A stretch of 64,000 bases of DNA from Diphasiastrum complanatum (GCA_029204225.1 CM055097.1:975414-1039413); one strand, 5' to 3'. Counted from the first letter of the stretch, positions 11,162-24,329 are shown. Numbers and translations are program-made. The notes: generated by a model from the sequence alone, not told the origin.

Positions 11162-11745
11162 GTCACTTTCTAAACCGCTCTAAATCTGGAATTGGGGAGG
11201 ATATCTACTGCTTCACAGTAGCCTAACTTCCTTCGCAGGGTTTTTGATGTGGATACTTGACTCAATGCCCAGGAACACAAAGAGGACATCCAAGGAAAAA
11301 CTCCTTGCAGAGGAAGAGTCTAAGGGTGATCGTGACACTCTGGCTCTGAAATGCAGTTGCTCACGTTGTCGAACTTGAACTCTAGGGCCTATAAATACAT
11401 GGCCAATATGGACATAGTCAATCAACAAGACCGCGTCCATCGAGTGAGCGAAGACTTTGTCTCTTTTGCTGTGGGTCACAACCCAATTCAGGCGGCAGCA
11501 ACCTCGAATCATTTATCGGAGTAATTTGGAAAACTAGCGAAACGAGCAGTGAATTCTAGTCATCACCGTTCAGATCCAAAATTCAGCTGCAGCTAATATC
11601 TGAATTGTTGACCTTACGAAGTATTTATCTAATCTGAGGATGCAAACAACACAGTTCACTTAAAGCTTGGAGCATGAACCTGTCTTGCTAGTGGAAGAAT
11701 AAGATAATATTAGGCATCGTTGCAGCTGAATCGCTGTTTAGTCAG
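11157..11745 (-). promoter_or_regulatory. Upstream region of GLP-A
   Basis: Conserved with the region upstream of GLP-B (18184-18600). A TATTTATAG-like word (about 11389-11397, minus orientation) is the only TATA-like candidate I see. It lies over 500 bases from the ATG, so it would require a long leader or a 5' UTR intron. An open frame of about 99 codons on the same strand (11213-11512) has a drifted counterpart in copy B, and probably reflects DNA duplication and not a protein. Confidence 0.3.
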
Positions 11746-14700
11746 ATGAGAGTCCTGTGGCTGATCAATGGCATGGAAAGATTCCCGTGAAGATACATAT
11801 CACGAGCTTTTGAAGGCATGACGATCCAGAACCAATGTCAAAAGCAACAACAAATGCAATTGCGATCGTCGTGGATGCGGTTCTCCGGGAGAACCTAGAA
11901 AGTGAAGCAAAGAAGTAGTTAAACAAGGAAATGGAAGTTGCTTAGTCTGAACTAAAACGCGTGAGGAGAACGTGCATTTTATCGTGTTTTCACGTTTTCT
12001 CACTCACAGAAAGTTTCATTGAGGCCCTTCTTGGTTTGAAAAAGTAAATCCATGTCAGATTCAACATTCGTGCTCACTGCTAACTTATTATTAAGTTGTT
12101 CTTGGCCTTGCGTGTATGGCAACTGTGAGGTCATGTAAAAATGTGATGGAGTACATTGATTCCTCCGGCGAGCTGAGATCAAATATCTTGTCCAAAAGGT
12201 CGCAACTTACAAAACTACCTTGGCAGCTTTCAAGCATAGTTCAGCTATTACAAAGGCATAAACACACAGGAAATGCCAAAGGACAGGGCAGCCTTGCATC
12301 AGTTACAACAACGGGTCCCTGGTCACTACAACCGAGCCTCAACCATCACCATCCCTTCACCAGATCCCATTTATCAAGCACCAACTAGGAAGCGGTTTTG
12401 AGAGAAACCATGAAAATTAAATATTATAATGTATATATATATACACTAAACCAAATAAATTATACACTAATTACATCATCACATTTAAAACTTACATAAA
12501 ATGTATATCAGATTAATTCTGATTTCTGACTCTCTCCCTTAAGCTCAAATGTGATAAGAGTGAAAAACAATATATTGCAGCAACGTCTGGAGTGTCCAAA
12601 AAATGTTATGCATATCACACCTACTATGTACTTGACTCACACTCAAGCACACCAACAAACCACCAGGTTTGACTCACAAACTATCATGCAACCACAATGC
12701 TCATACAGAGAGTCTACCATACTCTTGACCAACTGACTCGTCCCCAATCCGACTTGAACATGGCTCAAACTGAGGAAATCCCACTGCCACCATGAGACTT
12801 ACATCCTCCATCTAACTAGGCTGACATCCTATCAGACACTTACAAGTACGAACCTGTAAAGCTGACATAAATGAGCGACTGAGGATCAACGTGAGTAAAT
12901 CTTACTGCCACCATAAGATTGCACACTCACCAGATAGACAACTAGTAGACAATGACAAGTCAATGAGCATAAAATGACTACTTTGTTTTATTGTAGCAAA
13001 TGCACAACCACATACGGCTCTGACCCAGATCTAGATTCCCGTGACAAGGCAACATGCAAGCCCACACACACTCATGCAAACCAACACGAACGATAAAGCG
13101 TCAAATACATGACCAAGGCCTACCCATAAGTGGTATCCTGTCGTACCAACACCTAAGCCACCTGTAGATCCGCTGCTACATCACTGGTCACCAAATCAGG
13201 TCTCCAACCATGGTCTGCACCTGTAACAAGATGCTCTCATGTCCAAGCATATCCAACTGTCCAATAAGTCTTGAAAGCTGATCCCCATCCATTCCCCATG
13301 CTCTAAGCACAAGAGTCTACCAAGGACTCAATGAATGAATGTACACAAACCTCACCATATGCTATACCTGAGTTGCTCGCCCACCTCCCAGAGATATTGA
13401 TGATGATATGTCTGTCCTACATCCCATGTAGGTTCAACTTTCCATGCTTGACGTTGCCAACTCTGATTTGACCAGTACATAGGCCTCCCACCAAGGAGCC
13501 TATCTCCCCACAACATCCATCATAGCGTCCAAGCCAAAGCAAATGCACTAGATCCACTATCGTGATGAACAACTCACCCACGATCCATAGCATATTAGGT
13601 AAGATAGCTCCAAAACCCTGTACCTTGTACCATCTGATTACCAAGTATCCATTACCCATTGATAGCTCCCCAAGAATCTGTCCACCTGTAGTGCAACTAG
13701 AATCCAACTGGATCTAACCAAAAACTACATTCTGTTTACCAAATAATGATGGATAGAAACAACATGTGACGCCAACCTGGAGGCTACTGTGCATATGTCC
13801 ATGCGGCTCACCTGATCACTCGCCAAAGTATCAGCTGTCACTTCCTGAGCAACCATCTCCATCCCTGCTAGCTCACAACCATGGGCATGCTAGATCCACA
13901 TCACCCCATAATGTACTCCATGTCCTCAGGATATGTACCACCACAGGTACACTCCATGCCACCTACCTCGAAGTAGGCATGACCCATCCCTAGGTCATCA
14001 CACATGATGCACCAGCTGAAGAACATCGTCCATACATCAAATGATATATCATACCTGAGCAACTGTAGCATCTCCTACCCCAATGGATTCGTCATCCACA
14101 TACTATGCCCACCTAATGTCTCTGATCCTGGTCACCATCCTGCTAGACAAGCCGAACTCCAAGGCATCGCCTGCTCCACCTGGCTCCTACCATCTGCTCG
14201 CTCTCCCTGGCTATGTGCCACCCGGCACCATGCCACTGCAAGCATATCCCTGAGTCGCCGCTCATGGGATCCCGAGACTACTGTCTCCCTGATCGTACTG
14301 AGGTATATGGTTCTGAGTGACTCCCTCTAGGCGTATCCCTGATCTCACCACTTGAGAAAGCACCATGGAAATTCCAACACATGTGCTAAGCCTAGACTCC
14401 TGAAATACAGCCAACTGCATGAAAGCTATAGATAGCTTATCCACGCCTGTGATGGTAGATGTCTCCCCATCGATGCCAATGTCCAAAACTGGCCCCTTGC
14501 TGTAATGCCAACCTGTACTCCCAAATGAGCACACCATGAAGTCCTCACCATCAATGTCCCCTGCAGTACATCGCTAACAAAACACCCATCATAGTGTTTG
14601 CCCTGCGATCACACCCCGTGCGATCTCCATCAGCTCTCCAACCTAGCGCTGGCTCTCAAAGCTTCACGCTTTGACCATTTGCATTTGAAGTTTCCTGATT

Positions 14701-16088
14701 CCATCATGAATCCCACTTGTAAGTCATGTCCATGCTAATGACTCAAGTCCAATATGAAATAGCTGCCCCCTGATGATCATCCCATGTCATCCTACAGTGT
14801 TATCCCTACCAGGTATTTCAATGCCATTCCTGATCACAAAGATCTGAGCATCTACCCTGTAGTGCCCACCTGTATTCCCCCAAGCTAGCTCCAATGTGCT
14901 CCTGTGAATGGTTCCAAACCACTTCCTGAGAATACACTGAGATGTGAACTCCAAAGCCACCATCAAGTCCCTCACATAACTGTGCATGCCAATATCCCTC
15001 CAAGTGGACCTGTGAAATCTTCCATGGCCCAAACCAAACGATCTGCACCCTGTCATCACTGAAATCTGCATCCCTGATGCAATATTGATATGGTAAATTG
15101 ACTAGACTTATCCAAACTGGCAGTTGAAGTGTATCTCCTCGATGACAAACCTGATACATTGCTCCACAACTAAAATGGCTTGATCAAAATTGAATTACTG
15201 ATTGCAAAACCACAAAATCATCACACTCACCACTCACCAAGAGCGTCCAAAGTGTGATTATTGACCCGTTCTTCATCCTCTGCGTGTCCCACATACAGCT
15301 TGTCCAATGCAAGTCCGCTATCTTGCCCAATGGCTTTCAACTGGCACCACCTCGCACTTCCATCACCTGTGACCGCCAAAATGTGTGTAACTGTAAGCTA
15401 GCCCATATTTCTCTTTGAACGAGAAATTTCTAAGCTACAGATGCGTGTGTCAATGCAGCTATCACGTGACTCGACAATGCCACTGCCGATCTAACCTGTG
15501 AGAGCGTTCTCCCAAAATGTCACTTGACGTTGGTTGGTTCGAACTCCAAAAGTTGAACTTGATCACAAGAATTTTTCACCTATAACTGGCATACCATGCC
15601 TACCTCTCGCCTTTGATTGCAGGCCCTCTCAAAATTGTCGCCAATGATGAGTAGTCACGTCATCAAATTGCACTTCCGTCGCCAATACTAGCTTTCTCCA
15701 CACAATTCCGCGACCATTCGCTCCCATACTGCATTTACCGCTTCCAAACACCCTGTTACCCTGTCAGGAGTAAGTAATAATGATTTCGAAGTGATAATGC
15801 CTCTTTGTACCACCCTGTAGCAGGTTTCAGCAGCCAAAAATTGCCCCAAATTTGTCCCTGCGATACTCAAATGGCGAATGTAGCCCATCACTAGGTCACT
15901 CGCACTCCTCTCGATAGAATGGTGATGAAAACACCCCGAAACACGTTTCTCCGTGCTCTGTGACGTCGCTCTGTCCGCTGTCTCTGATTAGCCAGTTTCA
16001 GGCATCATTTTGGCCCAAGGATGGCCAAAAAGGTGCCTTCTAGCGTAAGATAGGTCCATTTCCAAAATGCCTTGCAAATTTGAACTAT

Positions 16089-16192
16089 AACTTCAAACTG
16101 AAGTTTCTTAATGAAGTGAAGTCCACTTTGGACTTCGGGTCCCTTCAATGAATCTCATGTGAAGATTTTTTTAATGAAGTGCAAGGCACTTC
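16089..16192. repeat. Three consecutive short perfect hairpins
   Basis: Three palindromes with 3-base loops follow one another: AACTTCA-AAC-TGAAGTT (16089-16105), GAAGTCCA-CTT-TGGACTTC (16118-16136) and GAAGTGC-AAG-GCACTTC (16176-16192). The last two are each preceded by TTAATGAAGTG or a close variant. Confidence 0.85.
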
Positions 16193-16221
16193 TGCCCTTC
16201 AGGCCACTTCACCCATCATCA

Positions 16222-16248
16222 TGTGTGTGTGTGTGTGCGCGCGCATGC
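16222..16248. repeat. (TG)n(CG)n microsatellite
   Basis: GT run turning into GC run (TGTGTGTG...GCGCGCGC), a classic Z-DNA-prone alternating purine-pyrimidine tract just downstream of the triple hairpins. Confidence 0.85.
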
Positions 16249-17375
16249 GTGTCCGTGCATGATAATACACTAAATTCATTCACACGATGCTAGATTACTG
16301 TGATCACAATTTCTAAACCAATGTGGTCTATAACTGTGGTCGTCTTTCACCTATGACTTTAACTGTTATTGTTAGTATTTTAATTTGATGAAGTTGATTT
16401 TGGGTAGCATTATATTGTACTTTGCGAGCAACACAAGCTAGCCAATGATACGCATGGGAGCTACGTGGCGGCAATTTCTAAAAATTCAAAAATTATAAAT
16501 CAATTCGCTAGTCCAAATGAGTTATGTTATGTAGATTTCATTTTTAGACTCCTTTCTATTAGTCTATGTGGACGCCAAAGTTTAAAATAAAAATAAAAGA
16601 ATCGTTTGGAAAGGCCGTTTTTCAGTTTCGAATTTATGTAATGCCCGCTTCTACTATGCCCTCTCTCCCGTTCGCTTCTCTTGCACTCGATGTCCCACTT
16701 CTCTATGCCATGGATGAGGGGCGGTGATCATGTGACCACATTCCATGTTGTTGTTTTATAACTATCAAACAACAGTGCAAAATTCAACAACCCTTGTCAC
16801 AAAACAACAAGCACAAACTTCATGCTACTACTACACTAATATTTCAATTCTTACAAGATTAACACATAACAATAATGGTTCAAAACACAAACTCACTCTA
16901 TAATGGCTCTACATACACCACCAAAGACAGCCATGAGACTTTCTCATTGACCTTACAAACCCAACAATGATTTATGATTTCAAGGAAATATTGTACTTTT
17001 TCACTGAATGTTTCAAATCATGAAATTCTAACCCAATATATATTAACTTTTTGGAATCTCAGAACAACATGCACAAAACCAACAACTATTTACCACAAAG
17101 CTTGTCTTGTTATTGGAGATCACCCTGTTTTATTCCATGTGTCAGAGTTAAACAGACATACTTTTTAAAAGTTAAACAGACTCAAAGTATTTTTCTCCTG
17201 TAGATCTCGAGCACTTTCTAGCATCCACTAAGCCTCGACGCACACATAAATATAAAATGTTCAGATGTCTTAAATTTTATGATTGGAAGCTTCAAAAGCA
17301 TCCATGAATTGCATGACCGTAATATTTCTGAACTGATTTTCCAAATTCCACATCAATAAGTTACAACATCTTCAA

Positions 17376-18044
17376 TCAAGAGTTGAACTTAGACTTGAGG
17401 CTCTCAACTTTCTTCTTGCCAATGCTAAACGCCTTCTCAAGCACTGCATTACTAATGCCACTGCCAAACAATGCATTGGGTATCAATTGAACTCCAGGAT
17501 TTTGACTATTCAAGGCGGCGATCGCTAATGCGGGTACCTTGCCTACGTTGATCTGAAAGTGCAGAAGACCTTTGGGAAAAATAAACAAGTCTCCTTTCTG
17601 TAGAGTTTGAGCAAACAAAGTGTTTGCTGCATCCACAAACCCCACATGAAGAGTGCCTTCTGCAAGATAGAGGACTTCTGTAGCGCGCGGGTGAGTGTGG
17701 AGAGTCACCAGTCCTCCTGGTGCAAAGTCCAGACGTGCCATGGACAGGCCCAGAGTGTTAAGAGCGGGGAATTGGGCTGCAAAAGCAGGAGTTACTGCAG
17801 ACCCCGCTTCGTTAGAAGTGCTGCCAGGCTTGCCTAACCCATGGAACGCGAAGTCCGAAGCATTTACAGCTGAGGGATCTTTGCAGATGAGACCATTCAA
17901 TAGGATTGTGCTCGGTTGTGCCACACAAAAGTCCTGCAGCGGGTCAGCGTCGTTTGCAAGGACTGGGACAATAGTGAGACCGACAAACATGACGAATACG
18001 CAGAAGCCGGACTTCATAGATCCTCGAGCTGAAGAGTTGTTCAT
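17376..18044 (-). CDS. Germin-like protein GLP-B (cupin, secreted)
   Basis: Intact 222-residue paralogue of GLP-A, differing at a small number of scattered residues. The signal peptide, Cys40/Cys54, the ligands H116, H118, E123 and H162, and the N61 sequon are all kept. Both copies therefore look functional at protein level. The start is the ATG at 18044, matching GLP-A. It has one copy of the 141-bp leader unit where GLP-A has two, and about 190 bases less upstream DNA, so the pair could differ in expression. Exact enzymatic activity cannot be told from sequence. Confidence 0.95.
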   Translation of the reverse strand: MNNSSARGSMKSGFCVFVMFVGLTIVPVLANDADPLQDFCVAQPSTILLNGLICKDPSAVNASDFAFHGLGKPGSTSNEAGSAVTPAFAAQFPALNTLGLSMARLDFAPGGLVTLHTHPRATEVLYLAEGTLHVGFVDAANTLFAQTLQKGDLFIFPKGLLHFQINVGKVPALAIAALNSQNPGVQLIPNALFGSGISNAVLEKAFSIGKKKVESLKSKFNS

Positions 18045-18046
18045 TG

Positions 18047-18183
18047 CAGCAAACGCGATTGCAGTCGGAGGGATTCAAGATTGCGAGTCACAAGAGGAAC
18101 CAGAGCTTGAAGGTAAGCGATAACCAAAGTAATTTTCAGATATGGAGATTATTGAACCGTTGCCGAAACGGCTTGATCAGCCG
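18047..18183 (-). promoter_or_regulatory. Single copy of the GLP leader unit
   Basis: Counterpart of the 141-bp unit that is doubled upstream of GLP-A. It is a few bases shorter through small deletions (AAGAGGAACC for AAGATCAGGAACC and others). Confidence 0.8.
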
Positions 18184-18945
18184 TCACTTTATGAACAGTA
18201 GCCTAACTTCCTTCGCAGGCTTTTTGATGTGGATACTTGATTGCTAATATCAAAGCTCAGGAGCACAAAGAGAACATTCAAGAAAGAACTCCTTGCAGAG
18301 GAAGTGTCGAAGGGTGATTGTGACACTCTTGCTCTGAAATGAGCTGCTCTTGTTGTCGAAACTTGAACTCTAGGGCTTTTAAATAAATGGACATGGACAT
18401 CGCCAGCAAGACCGCGTCCATGAGCGAGGAGTTTAAACTTTTGTGTGTTTTGCTGTGGGTCACAGCCCACTTCAGACGGCAGTAAGCTCCAAGCATTTAT
18501 CGGAGTAACTATGTCTTCATCATCAATATTCTCGGCTTTGGAAAACTAGCGAAACGAGCAGTGAATTATAGTCATCAGCATTCAGATGCTTAAAATGGCA
18601 AGCCTGGGATGCCAACATTACACCCCATAATTAACCCTCAACACAAGTCTATCGGACTTTCAAAGAATAAGAAAGAATAAATTTAGCTGCAGCTCATTTC
18701 TGAGTTGACTTTCCGAAGTTTTCATGTAATCTGGAATGCAAACAACACAGTTCGCTTAGAGCTTGGTGCATGAACCTGTCTGGCTACTGTAAGAATAAGA
18801 TAACATTAAGCATCATTGCAGCTGAATCGCTCTGTAGTCAGATGAGGTTTTAGTCTGAAGTTTGAACTAAAACGCGTGAGGAGAACTTGATTATGATCGT
18901 GTTTTCACGTTTCCTCACAGAAAGTTTCAGTGATGCCCTTCTCCC

Positions 18946-21859
18946 TCAAAATGTAATTAATTGCCTTCAAGACCATGTAATTTTATTATTATTTTACATA
19001 TATTTTGATTCCACATTACCTCCACCATCAATCTATTGGAGCATGAAGCTCTTCAATATGCATGCAAGGGGCCGTTTATTACATGAATCATTCAAGGGTT
19101 CATAAATAAGATGGATTACAACATTTAATGACAACATTCTTTTGTAAAGCTATGGTTTTGATTATAGTAACAGCCCCAAGTGCACAATAAGAGTGACTAT
19201 GCTTGACTTTATATGACATCGCGTTACATCAAGAGTGGCTATCCTAGCTTTATAAGATTATAGCGAAGATTTTAATTGGCCATGATCCATGATATTTATA
19301 CACCCATTAAGATGCCTTGATTCCTAGTTTCCACATCGTCTTTCTCCGTGTTTTGATTGTGAAGTAGAGCTACAACTTATATATGTTTTATGATATTTTT
19401 GTTGAATGAATGGACGGTCAGTGTAGCCATCAAGGCATTTCATGAATGGAAGTAGAATGGAGGGTTTGCAAGCTAATTATACTATCATTGAATGGCATTA
19501 GATTATATTTACCAAGCATTTTGAAGTTAACCAACCCTAGTTGCTTAACACATTGCAAAAAAAGTTAAGCTGAGCTTGAAAATGGCCCTATAATGATTAT
19601 CATATAGGACAGTGAGGAAAAACCAAAAATTATTATTTTTAGAAATTTTTTATGCATATGCACATTCTATTTTCAATAAGGCGAAAGACTCAAAAAGCAG
19701 CAACACTTCAAAGATATAGCTGGCACCATTTTCAAAGATGTCGCCATTCCTAAAATTAATATGTCATTTCCAAATATTCAGATTAGCTTCTTATAATTTT
19801 TTTATCTTATTTTACTATTTGAAACTCATATTGTTAGGCCGATTCTGGGCCAATGTAATATGTTTAAAACATGTAGAAGGTAGATGAGATCAACATGGGT
19901 CATGTATGTAAATTGGTACTATTGTTGATTAAATGCAGTTAAAATAATGGCAAGTTAGGGGGAAAGGTTGTTTTCGGTTGTTAGTTCGGAATGGAAAAGT
20001 CGTATTCGGGCAGAGAGGAACAAATTTAGTCGAACGGATCGAAAAGCATTTGCTGGTGTAACGGTTGCAAACCTTATCGGCCTTACCGATGGAAGTTGCA
20101 CTGACCGCGAGGGAACCACATACAAAGCAATGGTGGTACTTGCAGAGTTTTGCGAAGACTTGTTGCGGTGAGTTCTAAAGTGTATAAATAAGGGGGCCTT
20201 GACCGAAGTAAGGGACTTTTGGTTTTACGCTGGATGTAGAAGTGTAGCCAAGCGTCAGATGGGTGAGAGCCGAGTATATGGGAGTTTGTGGTGCAAATTC
20301 TACATCAAGATGCAGGTTGCAAGAATAATTGCCTTGCTTAAGACCTTTTAAGCAGATGCAGTGTAGAATTGTATTATCGACTCTATTGTGTAGAACTATA
20401 TCTTTGATTGTTTAAGATGGAATGGAATTTCAATGTAGAATTTCTCTTTGTATCATCCTTGGTGTGATGTCATTTACAGTTTTGTGAGATGAGCTTATTC
20501 TGTAATTTATTGTACTATTTTTCATAGACAAAGATATGGAATATCATCTTGTTGTATGGACTTGCTGTATCCACTATTGTGGGTTGATGTTGGTTACAAT
20601 TTAGTATGGTGGACTCAATCTGTTATTGGTTCCGTTGCTGCATAAGGGTAAAATTTGAAGGGTAGTGATTTTGAATTGTGGGTAGAATTACAGATTGTGG
20701 AGGAAGAGTTTGTACCAATATCTTCTGGAGCGAGTTTTTAGATCCGAGTCCAACTACAGTTCTTTGTGGAATGGATGTGACACCAGTAGGTTGTTGGAAA
20801 TTAACCCCACAGTTGCCTCCTTGGTGAATGATAACTTAGACAGCCAATTACTTGAAGAACGTCTACAACGGACTTTCGACTAATCACCAACAAAGGGTAA
20901 CCAATCCCATTATAATTTTAAGTTCAGATGTTAAGTTTAATAACTTGAAGTCATTGAAGACTTGGCCATCTTCAAGGACTTCCACAAAACTTGCAGTTAG
21001 AACAAGTTTGCAGATTTACATTGTTTTCGAGACAGTCTACAGAAATGAACTATGTTCGAGACAGTTTCGAGACAGCTTCACAAAAGTTTTGCGACAGTCC
21101 AAAAGTTCAACTATTTTAAACACCCTCGACTTTTTCGCGAAATGTTTGCAACAATTCAAAAGTTCAAATAATTTTTAAACACCTTCAACATTGTTCACAA
21201 AAAGTTCGCGAAGAGAGAGAAAATTTTTGAAGGTCATCCATTTTTCATGTTAAACTGTTTTGAAGACACATTCACCTTTTTAAGAGCACCTTCGCCTTTT
21301 TCGCAAAATCCTAAAGAGAGAAAAATGCCGAAGGTCATCTACTTTAAACGAGGAACATTCCCAGCCACTTCTCAAATATGCAAAGTGAGAGAAAGCCACT
21401 TCCCTTATAAAGTGAAGTGAGAGAATTTGCAACGCCCTCATCCACGTCAACATTCCCTATGGGTTGACAATATACACTATGTACAATTGTTACAGAAGCC
21501 ATATACTTCCAAGTACAAGTGGCTTACCTAATTAGGTGACAATCATTTATTGTAGTTAATACATGGATGAAAACTATAAATAGATCATCCAAGCACAGAT
21601 TGTTGGTTGCTCCGTATGAAACGCATTATTTGAGCCTCCCAATTACGCTGTCAATTTTGGTTGTAATTGCTATTTGTATTGTGCTTCAGTATAATATAGT
21701 AGCAGCTTGTCTTTTATCTATGTACTTCATAGGTGAATGCATGTTGTGATTGAATGCACTTTCATTGTTGTTTGATCGCGCTTGTATACTCACTCTGATC
21801 AGAACACTAACGTCTATGACTCCTCAGTTTCTGATCCGACGATGGCTGTGTTTGATGCT
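18946..21859. other. AT-rich region, possible LTR-type promoters, no gene
   Basis: No coding frame with a recognisable domain. Two TATA-box-like sites resemble retroelement promoters: GTATAAATAAGGGG near 20182, in a block starting TGTTAGGCC near 19832, and CTATAAATAG near 21575. Recurrent words TTCGAGACAG, AAAAGTTCAA and CACAAAAGTT cluster at 20980-21220. I cannot define element ends. Confidence 0.3.
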
Positions 21860-22560
21860 TGCTAGAGAGTTAATAACAGTCAGATCTAACATGGATGAAG
21901 CAGATTACCAGTTTGCAAAAGTTGAAAATCAGAGAATCTCAAGATCTTGTCAAAAAACACTCTAAAAGAGCACTTTTTTCATGATTTTTGGAGATCTCCT
22001 GGGAGATAGCTCTTAAAACTTGGACAATCACTAGATCTAACCCAGATGCATCTATGAGAATCCCTGCGAGAGTTACTGATGGAAAAAACATCATTTTTTA
22101 GTGTATGCGAGTGTTTCATGAAGCAGGATCTTCAGAACCTTCGTAGAGCATCAAAATCATCATACCAACCTTCGCAAGGGGCAAATCAGAGCAGTGAAAT
22201 TAGCCTGTCTACATGGTTTTATCTTGAAAATCCAACCACAGGAACAAGTTGTGCGAGCATTCACTCCCTGCGAGGGTTGAACCCTCGTAGACTGTCAGAA
22301 CCCTCGCAGAACCTTCGCAGGATAGCCAAATCACCTTCTGAACTCTCGTAGACTTCTCTGATGTCTTAGAATTTTGTGAAGAAGGTCCCTGCCAAAGTTT
22401 GGGTGAAACTGAACAAGGGAAAGTGGATTTCACCTAATATGCACTCTAATTTCCGCTATATAAAGGCTGAATTCGAGTCAGTTGTCACCTTTCCTAGCGA
22501 AGCTTTGCTCAATTTTTTATCGAATTTTCCAAGTTCTCTGAATGCGACCAAACTTCATAC
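21860..22560 (+). repeat. LTR-like repeat, copy 1
   Basis: Aligns with 26819-27260 from CTAGAGAGT to GAATGYGACCA. A TATA box (CTATATAAAGG, 22456-22466) lies before the conserved TTGTCACCTTTCCTAGCGAAG. Copy 1 keeps about 240 bases (about 21945-22190) that copy 2 lost. It holds a cluster of near-identical words: ACCCTCGCAG, ACCTTCGCAG and ACCCTCGTAG. Confidence 0.7.
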
Positions 22561-22715
22561 AAGCCATCATCTGCATACTCTGGGCCAGATCTACGCTCTG
22601 AACTGCTGTTCTTAGCATCTAACACTTGTTATTCACTATTTTTCTCGTTTTCACCTCTTTTTACCTTTTTCACTGTTTTTTTTTACATTTTCGCACTTTA
22701 ACTATCACCACTAAC

Positions 22716-23090
22716 ATGGCCTCCTCATCTTATGAATACTCTGGCACCAAGCGAGTGATCCAGCGCGAGATGCCCTCAGCCACCCAGACTTGGTCGTTGC
22801 CTTCTAATGCCCTGATTCAACCATGGCTTCAGACTGCTGGCCCACTTCTAGAGACAATGGATTTTTACCCGACGCTTTTCAGCTCTATGCCCTTCATGCT
22901 TACGCCACCTAGGAAGTGCCAAAGTCACGTTTTGACTTCCTGTACCAAGGTACCACGTACAGGAGCCCTCCCCATTCGATCTCCAGCTCCTTCTACAAAT
23001 CGCAGCCATCCACGGCCATCTGCCAGTATCCTCACACAGCTAGGGTGCCTTCCTGTAGAATTTTACAGATCCAAAAAATTCCACCTATAG
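22716..23090 (+). pseudogene. Open frame after LTR copy 1, possible gag start
   Basis: ATG at 22716 opens a frame of about 125 codons beginning MASSSYEYSGTKRVI and rich in Ser and Pro. Its position right after an LTR-like repeat suggests the start of gag, but I see no retrotransposon gag domain. Confidence 0.25.
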
Positions 23091-23173
23091 TGAGAAATCA
23101 ATGATTTTTCCTCTTAAAACCCTAGCTGTGTCTCTATTCCATAGCTTCAGAGATGAACTGTTGCCTCATTGCT

Positions 23174-24329
23174 TCATGGCTGACAGTGGCGTCTTAGCAA
23201 CTCTACCTCCTGATAACAGATTTGTAGAGAGTTTAGGAACATACAAGACTTTTGACAGTAGTTTGAATTGATCATGCTGGAACTTAATCTTACGGTACCT
23301 TCACCTTCAATAGTATGAGTGATATCATCACCAAGATGAACATACTTCTTTGTGCTGTTAAGGCGTATAGGAATGAAAAATCTCACAATGATTGGTCATG
23401 TGTTGAGTAGCTCCAGAATCCAGAAACCACGAATCATCCGAATTCACGTTTTTGTCTTTGACCATAAAAGCGCCTTTGTCCATTTTGACTTCAAGAGATG
23501 CTGTAACTATATTTGTTTGTTGATTTGGTTGCTTGGCTACATTCTTTGCTTTGAGAATACGACAATCCTGGATCTTGTGGTTATTGCATTTGCAATACCT
23601 GCAAAACATCTTCATCTTCGACGAATGTGGATTTGATGATTGTTCTTGACTTTGAGTCTGTTTCTGATTCGATATAGATTGCTTGGAGCTTTTTTGCTTC
23701 TGTCATTTCGAGCCCTTGTTGACATATAGGGCATGAGATGATGAAGTAGACGTAATGTCTTGACTTCTTCGATTATCTTCTTGCAACAACATAGTGGTAA
23801 CTCTGGTAAGAGTTAAATCTGAGTGTGTCGTAATGATCATCACTCAGTTCTCATATGTAGAGAGCATGCTCAAAAGCAATGTCATAATTGCGTCTTGATC
23901 ATCTATGACTGATCCGACAGCAGCCATCTCTTGCAAGAGATTCTTAAACTTATTAATATGATTCTGAAGGTAATCATTATTCGACATCTTGAGTGTGAAG
24001 AATTTCCTTCGAAGATGCAACTTGGAAGTTACGTCTCTCACATCATATAGTGAGCCCAGGATGTCCCAAACTTCTTTTGTATTTTTGGCTTCAGCTACGT
24101 GACCAATCTAAGTATTTGATATATTGAGGATAATAAGCGCGAAAGCTTTACCATCCTTCGATTTCCATTTCGAGTCTTATGTGTCGTCTTCATGCTTTAC
24201 TTTGATACCTATAACAACTTCCCACAACTCATTGGCGATTAGCAAGTTCTTCATCTTAAATTTTCATAAATGATAATTGGTTTCATTCAGCTTGTCTACG
24301 ATAAGACCGGCTTTACTTTGAGAATCCAT
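23174..24329 (-). pseudogene. Copia gag and start of protease
   Basis: From the ATG at 24329 (MDSQSKAGLIVDKLNETNYH) the minus strand reads a Ty1/copia gag broken by stops. It includes the gag core LRRKFFTLKMSNNDYLQNHI (near 24020) and a zinc knuckle C-x2-C-x4-H-x4-C (CRYCKCNNHKIQDC, near 23600). The protease follows with the catalytic DSGAT motif (near 23400) and FIPIRLNSTKKYVHLGDD. Coding stops at about 23174. Integrase, RT and RNase H are absent, so this is a 5' fragment. PBS and LTR lie immediately upstream on the same strand. Confidence 0.85.

Larger units (their letters stand above)
9780..12040. repeat. Segmental duplication, copy A (with GLP-A)
   Basis: About 2.2 kb aligns in direct orientation with 16935-18945. 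It starts at GACTTTCTCATTGACCTTA and ends near CACAGAAAGTTTCA, and includes the gene, its 3' flank and its upstream region. Copy A holds about 190 bases (about 11745-11935) that copy B lacks, as well as the doubled 141-bp promoter unit. Confidence 0.85.
12041..16934. other. Spacer between the two GLP copies, no recognised gene
   Basis: Several medium-length minus-strand frames occur (13707-13417, 14537-14262, 15159-14818, 15891-15688). They do not join and show no domain I can name. One segment near 15090 (VWISLVNLPYQY) faintly resembles the DUF4283/LINE ORF1 pattern VWxxLxxLPxxY, so a degraded LINE ORF1 is possible. The sequence is rich in recurrent words such as TGCCACC and CCATC. A short AT repeat lies at 12430-12444. 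Confidence 0.4.
16935..18945. repeat. Segmental duplication, copy B (with GLP-B)
   Basis: Direct copy of 9780-12040, offset by about 7.1 kb. Coding DNA is much more alike than the flanks. Ends near CACAGAAAGTTTCAGTGATG, matching the end of copy A. Confidence 0.85.

Noticed and set aside
10872-11183. Plus frame with two copies of a 47-residue repeat
   Set aside because: It follows from a 141-bp promoter duplication (a multiple of 3) upstream of GLP-A. The single-unit copy B does not preserve the frame as a protein.
11213-11512. Minus frame of 99 codons upstream of GLP-A with a counterpart in copy B
   Set aside because: The similarity is that of the duplicated DNA. Frames drift between the copies, and nothing indicates protein constraint.
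19832-20250. Complete LTR starting TGTTAGGCC
   Set aside because: A TATA box is present, but no matching second copy, primer site or polypurine tract was found, so only noted as possible.
20695-21178. Overlapping plus frames around 20.7-21.2 kb
   Set aside because: Short, no domains, and built partly from recurrent words such as TTCGAGACAG.
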